From the NCBI GenBank assembly GCA_949752795.1, contig OX457071.1:77155983-77219982 (forward strand): DNA of 64,000 bases. The letters are read 5' to 3'. The notes below the pieces were generated by a model that worked only from the letters and a program-made list of their open reading frames with translations, did no database searches and was not told the DNA's origin. Every line of letters begins with the position of its first letter. Within the stretch, counting starts at the first letter, position 1. This DNA comes from Hyperoodon ampullatus (Eukaryota; Chordata; Mammalia; Artiodactyla; Ziphiidae). Below, in pieces: positions 59,501 to 64,000 of this stretch. The position numbers and the translations under genes were made by a program.

Positions 59501-62500
59501 GGCCACCAGGCGGCGGCCGCGCCCTCCCCCAACGCCATCACGGCCGTGACGGCCGCGCACATCCTGCACGCGGTGAAGAGCGTGCGGGTGATGAGGCCCG
59601 AGCCCCAGACGGCCGTGGGGCCTTCGCACCCCGCCTGGGTGCCGCCGCCGGGCCCCGCGCTCGAGGGCCTGGAGCCCCAGGACGAGCATCCCCCCGCCCC
59701 GGGGGGCGCCGAGGCGCGGGGCCGGCCCCCGCCCTACCCCCGGCACCTGCTTCGGCCGCAGAGCCGCGCCGAGCAGTACGACGTGGACGGCCTGTGCGCG
59801 GGGCTGCAGCAGGGCCTCCGGGGCAGCCGGGCCGCCGAGCCCCCCGACGGGAGCCCCAGGAGCCCCAGGGGCGCCAAAGGGGAGAAGGCGGGCAAGGACC
59901 GCAAGCAGATCCAGACGTCCCCGGTGCCCGTGCGCAGGGGCTGCCGCGACGAGGAGAAGCGGGAGTCGCGCATCAAGAGCTACTCGCCGTCCGCCTTCAA
60001 GTTCTTTATGGAGCAGCATGTGGAGAACGTGCTGAAGACCTACCAGCAGAAGGTGGCTCGCAGGCTGCAGCTGGAGCAGGAGATGGCCAAGGTGGGTCGT
60101 GGGGTCGCCGCGGGTCCCTTCTTGCTTCTGCTTCACGCACCTCCCCTCCAGGCCGGTGGTCTCCCGGGGAGCGGGGCTGGTGTCGGGGGTCCCACCTGGA
60201 GAAGTCCAGCACGTCGCGTTCCCCTTCCCCCTCACTCTTGGGAGGGGACGGGCTCTGCCTGATGCGCCGGCACGTAAATGAACGCATTGGTTTTTATGGT
60301 GTGTCCTTACTCGTGCACAAATCCACCAAGTTTTTCTAACTGCTAAGGAAACATTTTGAAAGAGTAGAAAGTTGGAGGTTTTATACATTGAAATTGTGGG
60401 ATTTATAAAGACAAATATATCTAGTAGTGATTCATCTCTTCCTTAAGTCTACAGTTAGCAAATAAGGTTTGAAATATACCCTAGCTGGCACTAAACTGTT
60501 AGAAAAGGTAATTATTAATGAAATTATTTAGATTAAAGTGCCATGGTCAATTTAAATCACAGAGAGCCGGCAACTCCAAATTCCAAAAATAAGCTTTGTG
60601 CCCTTCCCGCTGTCCCAGTTTCGTTGGCTTTGCCTGTTTTCCCATCTTCCCCTGAACTGTTATGAACTTATTACATTTTGCTCTTAGATCCAGGAATTTT
60701 GTGGCTCCCTTTCCCCCAGAGTTTTATTAATATAAGCTTCCTGTGGTTTTTAGAGCCTAAGGTCGCCTGGAGAAAGAAGTCCCTGTTATTATGTCTTCCC
60801 TTTCGATTCCAGATCTGTGACTCCGTGTGGATGTAAAGAACAAAGAGTTATTTTCTCGCGTGTACTGTCTTGACCCCGTTCTTGTGCACCCTGGTTTCCG
60901 CGGATCGATTGGGGTCCCCTGCGTTCTGGGGCCTCTTCCCCACCCCTCCCCCTGGGCTCCCCCAGGGTGACCCTCCCCTGTTTCCTCCCGCACAGGCCGG
61001 GCTCTGCGAAGCTGAGCAGGAGCAGATGAGGAAGATCCTCTTCCAGAAGGAATCCAATTACAACAGGCTCCGGAGGGCCAAGATGGACAAGTCCATGTTC
61101 GTGAAGGTGAAGACCCTGGGCGTCGGCGCCTTCGGGGAGGTGTGCCTGGCCTGCAAGGTGGACACGCACGCCCTGTACGCCATGAAGACGCTGAGGAAGA
61201 AGGACGTCCTGAATCGCAACCAGGTGGCCCACGTGAAGGCCGAGAGGGACATCCTGGCAGAGGCGGACAACGAGTGGGTGGTCAAGCTCTACTACTCGTT
61301 CCAGGACAGGGACAGCCTGTACTTCGTCATGGACTACATCCCGGGTGGCGATATGATGAGCCTGCTCATCCGCATGGAGGTGTTCCCCGAGCGCCTGGCC
61401 CGCTTCTACATCGCGGAGCTGACCCTGGCCATCGAGAGCGTCCACAAGATGGGCTTCATCCACCGCGACATCAAGCCGGACAACATTCTTATAGATCTCG
61501 ATGGCCATATCAAGCTGACAGACTTTGGCCTCTGCACTGGGTTCAGGTGGACGCACAACTCCAAATACTACCAGAAAGGTACCGTCTCAGGCCAGGGTGG
61601 ATGCAGCTGTGCCGCCTCAGGCCTTTCCTTCCCCTCCTGGGGCGCAGCTGTCACTGGGTGATTTTATAATTTGGTGTGACATCCTTTTTTTCTCCCTGAA
61701 GCAGTCGTATGACGTGTGAGGTGGGTTTTTTTTGTAAGTTAGTGGCTTCAAATTTTACTAATATGTTTTTAGGACAGTAGGCCATAGGGTCTCATGGGAC
61801 CTTGCTGAGGAGCCATCACTGTGCCCTATTAAAACAAGCCTTAAAAAACAAGCCTCCCAGCTTCCCAAGGAGCCCTCTCTCACAGCCACCCTGAATCTAC
61901 CTGCAGGCACAGACCTGGCTGTGGAGCCAGCTTAACTCCACCTCCTGTGGTCCTGCTACCTGGAAAAGTCAGAAACAGCTGGTCATTATCTTATTTATGG
62001 CTTGAATTTTTATAATAGTTTTTTAATACTCTGTAGCTCAGGCTTCTATTTTTTAACTCAAAACGAATCCTAAATCATTTTATTCATTCCCATTTTTTGG
62101 CACTGAAGTCATTTGTGTTCATATTTTCTAAATCCTCTCACTCTTTTCCATGCCCGTCTTAAAACATGACTATCAAACACGTGGTGTTAGCCTTTGAGAC
62201 GGGCCTGAGAGGCTCTGGGACCACCATCCTACAGTCCCTGAGCCTTTCTCACCGGCCCCGCACTGTCACCCAGCACAGGGCACAGCCTCCGCGGCCGCCT
62301 CCCCCATGCTGCCCATGTTGGCACGGGAGTGCACCTCACGGCTTGGGTGTGAGACCCAGGACCTCAGCCACCTGCGAGATGGCGGGAGGAATCTTTCTCT
62401 CACTGTGTCAGGAGCTGGGTTGGATTACTTTTCCTTTTGAAGCTATGGGTTTGTTGCATTGTTGAAGAGTGAAAATTAACTTTTTCATTCTCTTCTCTCC

Positions 62501-62706
62501 TCACCCCGCTTCCTGGGTGAAAGGGAGTCACACCAGGCAGGACAGCATGGAGCCCAGCGACCTCTGGGACGACGTGTCTAATTGCCGCTGTGGAGACCGG
62601 CTCAAGACGCTGGAGCAGAGGGCGCGGAGGCAGCATCAGCGGTGTCTGGCTCATTCCCTGGTTGGGACCCCAAATTACATCGCCCCAGAAGTGCTCCTCC
62701 GAAAAG
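31244..62706 (+). CDS. LATS2: LATS2, large tumour suppressor kinase 2 (spliced, 3' end outside the window)
   Basis: LATS2 is a Ser/Thr kinase of the AGC/NDR family. Activated by MST1/2 with MOB1, it phosphorylates YAP and TAZ so that they leave the nucleus. Five coding exons join in frame: 31244-31588, 57678-57810, 58812-60091, 60996-61578 and 62524-62706, giving 841 full codons plus one base. Visible parts in order: N-terminal LATS motif with S84 (the human Aurora-A site S83), UBA domain at about 99-140, proline-rich linker with PPPY at 465-468, MOB-binding region at about 555-600, and a kinase domain from about 621 with K650, HRD D744, DFG D762 and activation-loop S825. Human LATS2 is 1088 residues, and kinase residues here sit 47 positions earlier. 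LATS1 is excluded because its N-terminus and linker differ and it has two PPxY motifs. No stop, frameshift or broken splice site is seen. The rest of the kinase domain and the hydrophobic-motif threonine (human T1041) are encoded to the right of the window. Confidence 0.97.
31589..35226. other. Start of LATS2 intron 2, mostly unique
   Basis: About 3.6 kb without a clear SINE or L1. 31.9-34.0 kb is AT-rich; 34.1-35.2 kb is GC-richer. A chance open frame (34543-35622) runs into the next SINE. No exon of another gene is recognised. Confidence 0.4.
35227..35350 (-). mobile_element. Old short CHR-type SINE
   Basis: TTTTTGGCTGCACTGCATGG, CCGACCAGGGATCGAACC and CTTAACCACTGGACCTGCAG, ending in GGAGAGTCCC. 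Confidence 0.75.
36055..36195. mobile_element. Ancient interspersed repeat fragment
   Basis: GGAAAATACAGAAAAGTATA followed by a degraded CCACTCTGAACATTTTGG is a motif pair common in old mammalian repeats. A similar piece lies at about 40258-40370. Family not resolved. Confidence 0.35.
36500..36860 (+). mobile_element. L2 fragment
   Basis: AGAAAAGCCTTTTCTGATCC, GGTCTAAACTGGAACCCCCT and the following region match L2 near its 3' end. Confidence 0.5.
36890..37410 (-). mobile_element. Old L1 (L1M) fragments, interrupted
   Basis: GTGTTATATTCCATTGTTCA and, further on, AAATTTTAGAAATGGAATTA and AACCCTTCCAGCAATGAGTG fit one reversed L1M copy with unrelated DNA between. Confidence 0.4.
37985..39130 (+). 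mobile_element. Degraded L1 with a DNA transposon inside
   Basis: GTCTACAAGGCACACCTG, GGACACAAAGAGACTGAAAG and ATAATAAAAGGGCCAGTACG correspond in order to L1 ORF2. The left part (37985-38220) contains CTGAAGCAGTAATGGCCGAA. A Tigger-like element interrupts it. Confidence 0.5.
38225..38525. mobile_element. Tigger-like DNA transposon relic
   Basis: TGACCCTTGAACGACTTGGG, TTTGAACTTCACGGGGCCAC and, further on, GAATCCACGGACATGGAATC with GCGGACGGCCGACTGTAC are typical of Tigger/MER44-type non-autonomous elements. Confidence 0.5.
39131..40404. other. Intron 2, unassigned
   Basis: No exon or clear repeat beyond the possible old fragment at 40258-40370. A 136-codon - strand frame (39349-39759) shows no recognised domain. 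Confidence 0.35.
40405..40758 (-). mobile_element. CHR-type SINE, long form
   Basis: (TTTA)-rich left tail, long body with GGCTCTAGAGCGCAGGCTCA, head complement TGGACTTTCCTGGTGGTGCA at the right. Confidence 0.85.
40759..41659. other. Intron 2, no recognisable feature
   Basis: Mixed-composition DNA; nothing I can assign. Confidence 0.35.
41660..41890 (+). mobile_element. L1 3' fragment
   Basis: GAGATAAGCCTGATGGAGAA, AGACAGATACTGTGTGATCT and CATAGATGCAGAGAACAGAT match the end of L1 ORF2 and start of the 3' UTR. Confidence 0.65.
42101..42235 (+). mobile_element. Old short CHR-type SINE
   Basis: GGGCTTCCCTGGCGGTCCAG head, GTGCTTCCAGTGCAGGTGGC, GGAACTAAGATCCCACATGC, GCGGCCAAAAAAG tail. It abuts an L1 3' segment. 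Confidence 0.85.
42262..43144 (+). mobile_element. 5'-truncated L1, ORF2 end plus 3' UTR
   Basis: About 0.9 kb of well-preserved cetartiodactyl L1: ACCTCACACCAGGCAGAATG, TGGATAAAGAAGATGTGGTA, the 3' UTR motif CACTTTGCTGTATACCTGAC, and AATAAAATT with a poly-A tail. The reading frame is broken, so it cannot move by itself. Confidence 0.85.
43490..44440. promoter_or_regulatory. CpG island inside LATS2 intron 2
   Basis: About 950 bp are strongly enriched in CpG, with sharp edges. On the left is a segment following a + strand L1 3' end (to 43144); on the right is a - strand L1 3' end beginning at about 44447. Open frames of 200-245 codons on both strands show no recognisable domain and are best explained by high GC. 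This could be an internal promoter or enhancer, or a CpG-rich unique segment spared from methylation. Confidence 0.5.
44447..45310 (-). mobile_element. 5'-truncated L1, reversed
   Basis: Mirror of the previous kind of element: T-rich tail at the left, TTTACAATGTTGTGTTAGTT, CCCTGTGCTCTACAGCAGGT, CTGAGTAATATTCCATTGTA and CGGTGTGAGGTGACACCTGA at the right. It lies tail-to-tail with the L1 at 42262-43144 across the CpG island. Confidence 0.85.
45311..46961. other. Intron 2, unassigned
   Basis: No exon or recognised repeat in about 1.6 kb. Confidence 0.35.
46976..47320 (-). mobile_element. CHR-type SINE, long form, with 14-bp duplication
   Basis: Complete long form with (TTTG)n tail at the left. 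GCTACAAGCGCTTT at 46962-46975 and, with one change, at 47321-47334. Confidence 0.9.
47365..47430 (-). mobile_element. MIR fragment
   Basis: GGCTTTGGGTAAGTTGCTAA with CTCGGTTTTTGCATCTCTGA fits reversed MIR. Confidence 0.45.
47431..49597. other. Intron 2, unassigned, partly GC-rich
   Basis: GC-rich at 48.3-49.3 kb but with fewer CpG than the islands listed. No exon is recognised. Confidence 0.35.
49598..50035 (-). mobile_element. Old L1 (L1M) fragment
   Basis: ATGGGTGTTTAGATTGTTTC, GGAAGTGGGGTTTGTGGGTC, ACCAGATGCTGTCACAGTGT and CTAATGAGTGTGAGATGGCC are in the order of a widespread reversed L1M segment. Confidence 0.6.
50085..50160 (-). mobile_element. MIR fragment split by a SINE
   Basis: CTGACTTTACCACTGACTGT, GAACTTGGGAAATGATTACT and GAGCCTCAGTCTCCTGAT match reversed MIR; the SINE at 50161 inserted at its end. 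Confidence 0.6.
50161..50345 (-). mobile_element. Old CHR-type SINE with perfect 15-bp duplication
   Basis: Body with GGGATCTAGTTCCCCGACTA and AGATTGAACCCGGACCCCC, head complement GGGACTTCCCTGCTGGTCCA. CAGTCTCCTGATTTT is at 50146-50160 and 50346-50360. Confidence 0.85.
50635..50775 (+). mobile_element. L2 fragment
   Basis: CCAGGGGACCCTTTTAAAAC, GTCGGATCTTGTGCTCC and GATCAGGGTAAAAGCCAGCG match the L2 ORF2 end. Confidence 0.55.
50833..50987 (-). mobile_element. Old CHR-type SINE with perfect 17-bp duplication
   Basis: Same subfamily as the element at 50161. CAGTTTAAAGGATTTCA is at 50816-50832 and 50988-51004. Confidence 0.88.
51098..51253 (-). mobile_element. Old CHR-type SINE
   Basis: T-rich left end, GGGCCGCGTGAGGCTTGCGG, CCAACCAGGGATTGAACCC and CACTAGGCCACCAGGGAACT. 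It is the third same-strand SINE within 1.1 kb. Confidence 0.75.
51254..53471. other. Intron 2, unassigned
   Basis: Mixed, GC-richer at 51.6-52.9 kb and AT-rich after 53.0 kb; a run of ten Gs lies near 52880. No exon is recognised. Confidence 0.35.
53472..53506. repeat. (TG)n microsatellite
   Basis: About 17 TG units. Confidence 0.95.
53625..53750. mobile_element. Possible MIR-like fragment
   Basis: GGGATGACCTTGTGAAATCT, CTGATTTTT-like spacing, and CCACAATTATGTAGCTGG resemble a diverged MIR family member. Confidence 0.3.
53751..54484. other. AT-rich intron 2 DNA
   Basis: No recognisable feature until the abrupt start of the CpG-rich segment. Confidence 0.35.
54485..55140. promoter_or_regulatory. 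CpG-rich segment 2.5 kb before the second coding exon
   Basis: CpG density rises sharply at about 54485 after a long AT-rich block and falls again near 55140. It sits in intron 2 upstream of the exon at 57678. An internal promoter here would give a LATS2 lacking its first 115 residues, but I see no clear first exon. Confidence 0.4.
55222..55386 (-). mobile_element. Old CHR-type SINE
   Basis: TTTGGCTGTGCCAGGTCTTA, GGGATCTAGTTCCCTGACCA, CACCAAGGAAGTCCC at the right. TTCCTGCAGT occurs on both sides. Confidence 0.82.
55604..55826 (+). mobile_element. CHR-type SINE, short form, with perfect 13-bp duplication
   Basis: Complete short form with an A-rich (CAAAAA)n tail. AAACAGCCCTGTG is at 55591-55603 and 55827-55839. 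Confidence 0.9.
55840..57677. other. End of LATS2 intron 2, GC- and pyrimidine-rich
   Basis: Long C/T-rich stretches at 56.6-57.2 kb could be old L2. Frames of up to 303 codons are compositional. It ends at the acceptor before 57678. Confidence 0.4.
57678..57810 (+). CDS. LATS2: LATS2 coding exon 2, end of UBA domain, residues 116-159
   Basis: A polypyrimidine tract and AG at 57676-57677 precede GAG ATG GCG, which continues the UBA domain directly from the previous exon (phase 0). The exon holds 133 bases, 44 codons plus the first base of a glycine codon, and is followed by the donor GTGAGC. The sequence [20 protein letters not shown] is the second half of the UBA fold and is almost identical to human. 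The UBA domain of LATS kinases is thought to bind ubiquitin or ubiquitinated partners. The intron that splits it is the largest in the window, at 26.1 kb. Confidence 0.96.
57811..58811. other. LATS2: LATS2 intron 3
   Basis: 1001 bases, GTGAGC to CTGCAG, with no repeat recognised. Its last 360 bases are open in the frame of the next exon. Confidence 0.85.
58812..60091 (+). CDS. LATS2: LATS2 large exon: proline-rich linker, PPPY motif and MOB-binding start, residues 160-586
   Basis: The acceptor AG at 58810-58811 follows a short pyrimidine tract, and the exon ends in AAG before the donor GTGGGT. Its 1280 bases restore phase 0. It contains the phosphosite contexts RRPSFEG (human S172), RRDSLQKPG (human S380) and RTGSF (human S408, a 14-3-3 site in human), then PPPY at 59726-59737 (residues 465-468), which binds the WW domains of YAP/TAZ. 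It closes with the [11 protein letters not shown] block and the highly conserved [12 protein letters not shown] helix that docks MOB1. The base composition is extremely GC-rich, giving runs of P, G, A and R. Compared with human from memory, the PA dipeptide repeat before PPPY and about 14 residues between RRDSLQKPG and SRTxSF are missing. Confidence 0.95.
60092..60995. other. LATS2: LATS2 intron 4
   Basis: 904 bases, GTGGGT to CACAG; AT-rich in the middle (60340-60750) between very GC-rich exons. No repeat recognised. Confidence 0.85.
60996..61578 (+). CDS. LATS2: LATS2 kinase-domain exon, residues 587-781
   Basis: The acceptor CACAG ends at 60995 and the donor GTACCG starts at 61579. The 583 bases give 194 codons plus one base. 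The exon begins with the [14 protein letters not shown] helix of the N-terminal regulatory (MOB/S100-type) domain and runs into the kinase N-lobe: glycine-rich loop GVGAFGEV (residues 628-635), catalytic lysine K650 at 61185-61187, HRDIKPDN with D744 at 61467-61469, and DFG with D762 at 61521-61523. Codons and residues are close to human, with a few conservative K-to-R and I-to-V changes. The exon ends in the long NDR-type insert between DFG and APE, so the activation segment continues in the next exon. Confidence 0.97.
61579..62523. other. LATS2: LATS2 intron 5
   Basis: 945 bases, GTACCG to GAAAG. No repeat recognised. Confidence 0.85.
62524..62706 (+). CDS. LATS2: LATS2 activation-segment exon, residues 781-841
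   Basis: The acceptor AAAG ends at 62523 and the donor GTGCGT starts at 62707. The first two bases complete glycine 781. The exon encodes the NDR/LATS autoinhibitory insert ([19 protein letters not shown]), a basic RARRQHQR stretch, and the activation loop and P+1 region [17 protein letters not shown]. Activation-loop serine S825 (62655-62657) corresponds to human S872. The split glycine at the 3' end should join to the GYTQLCDWW block of the next exon, which I cannot find in the remaining 1.3 kb. Confidence 0.96.
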
Positions 62707-64000
62707 GTGCGTGCTTTGGCCCTGCACCCAAGCCAGGTGACCTCGGAGGGTCCCGAGCCCCAGCTTTCAGAGACTCGAAGTGTCCCCACTGTGTCTGTGC
62801 TCACGGGAGCCCGAGAGCTGGATTCTTTCCTTAGCAAACACGGCCTCCAGTGTGTGTCCCTCTGTTTGGGAGCTGCCTTTGCTTCTGGCCCGTCTCCACT
62901 TGCCCTTCCTTAGGCTGGAATTGACAGGCTGGGTGCGAGGTGGGCTTGCTCCCCGGAGCCCAGAGGAGTCGCTCCAGAACTGGTTTTGACAGAGTCCTGT
63001 GATAGACAGGACTGTGGCGGGAGATGCAGGGGGGGTCCCACCTGGGTCAGCCACCTTCACTGGTCAGCGGGTGTGAGGATACAAACACTGTGTCCTCCAG
63101 TTCTCCGCCGCAGGTCCAGAAGCACCTTCAAGGTAAGATGTGGGGACAGCAGCGCTCCGTCCCATCCAGCGGGCGCCTGGCCGAGCACGAGAGGCATCTG
63201 ACAGTCAGCTGCAGGGCCCGCAGCGCTGCATTTGTTCATCGGATTCCGTATGATGAATCCAGAGAGCCGTGGCTTGTCTGCTCTCACGTGTTGTTTCCAG
63301 TCACTGGAGCCAGGACCCTCGGTCCTCGCCCGTGTTCTCTGTGAGCTGCGTGACCCAGCGCGGGTTACTAGCCTCTCACCGCCTCACGTGTAACAGCAGT
63401 GCCTTGAGAGGTTAGAGTATTAACCTCCCTGCCCAGTAAAGCTCTCCCCCTCCCCCTCCTTTCAAAGAGGGAGGGGTGGGTGCTGGCCTGCGGGGCAGGA
63501 CACCCGTCTCCCCCAACCCCCCGTTCGCAGCAGCCCAGCGGAGCCTCCGGGGCCAGACGGGCAGGGGCTGCAGGTGACACTTAGCAAGAATTCGGTGACA
63601 GCAGACCGGAGCGGGGCTTGGACTGGGACGTGGGACAAAATCAAAGATCAGCCTGCTCCGCAGCCTCCACGAGGCCTCCCTGCCCGAGCCCCAGGCCGCC
63701 GGAGCCCTGCGGGGGGGCCTGGCTCCCTCGGTGCCCCCAAGGGGCGCGACAGGTGGCAGCCGTTCCCTTTGCCAGTTTCCTCCCCCCGGTTCTCCCAAAA
63801 CCTCCCCAGGAAGCCTCCCCGGGAAGCCTCATCACTGGTCTCACCTGACCTCAGATCACAGAATTTCTGCTTTTTAGTTTCTACGATTTTAACTTGTGTC
63901 TGTTCGTGTTCTTTAAGAACCTAAAATTCGGGTTACTGTTGTTACTAACAATAACAGTAATCTTTTAAAATTAAAAAGCCTTTTATTACAAGAGCATCCT
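62707..64000. other. LATS2: Start of LATS2 intron 6
   Basis: Begins GTGCGT and runs off the window. I searched it for the expected next kinase exon (GYTQLCDWWSVG) and did not find it. Confidence 0.75.

Noticed and set aside
59360..60388. A 342-codon frame antisense to the large LATS2 exon
   Set aside because: It mirrors the GC-rich sense codons and carries no independent motif; a shadow of the real exon.
62780..64000. Next LATS2 exon within the window
   Set aside because: Neither the DNA nor its frames encode the expected GYTQLCDWW or VGVILFEML sequences, so the remaining exons are outside.

Overview
The window is mammalian nuclear DNA, almost certainly from a cetacean (whale or dolphin). 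The evidence is about twenty copies of tRNA-derived CHR-type SINEs in long, short and old forms, many with clean target-site duplications. The short form, with its GC-rich second half, is typical of cetaceans. Alongside them are L1 3' ends of cetartiodactyl type and the usual ancient mammalian repeats (L2, MIR, MER5A, Tigger and hAT relics, MLT1-like LTR). There are no bacterial-style genes; most long open frames are chance frames in GC-rich DNA or lie inside L1.

One protein-coding gene is present, on the + strand: LATS2, the large tumour suppressor kinase 2 of the Hippo pathway. About 21 kb of upstream intergenic DNA comes first (1-20,990), repeat-rich, with an isolated CpG island at about 8.64-9.07 kb. 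The LATS2 promoter CpG island spans about 20.99-21.98 kb and probably holds a noncoding exon 1 ending at a GTGAGC donor (21,577). Intron 1 follows. Exon 2 carries 5' UTR and the start codon (31,244) and ends at 31,588. Intron 2 is 26 kb and contains further CpG-rich islands at about 43.5-44.4 and 54.5-55.1 kb. Then come coding exons 57,678-57,810, 58,812-60,091, 60,996-61,578 and 62,524-62,706. All junctions have GT/AG and the phases join without a frameshift, giving 841 complete codons. The last part of the kinase domain and the C-terminal hydrophobic motif lie beyond the right edge.

The predicted protein keeps the key LATS2 parts: N-terminal LATS motif with the Aurora-type serine (S84), UBA domain split over two exons, PPPY motif for YAP/TAZ WW domains (Y468), the MOB1-binding helix region, and an NDR-family kinase domain with catalytic lysine K650, HRD D744, DFG D762 and activation-loop S825. 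Its proline-rich linker is about 47 residues shorter than the human protein as I remember it.

The promoter island has a 10-bp palindromic E-box next to a TEAD-type GGAATG site, which fits the known YAP/TEAD-to-LATS2 feedback loop. The mRNA leader probably carries one or two upstream ORFs. I found no wholly new system. The items most worth checking are the orphan CpG islands, the promoter motif cluster, the uORFs, the shortened linker, and a SINE that looks intermediate between the long and short CHR forms.
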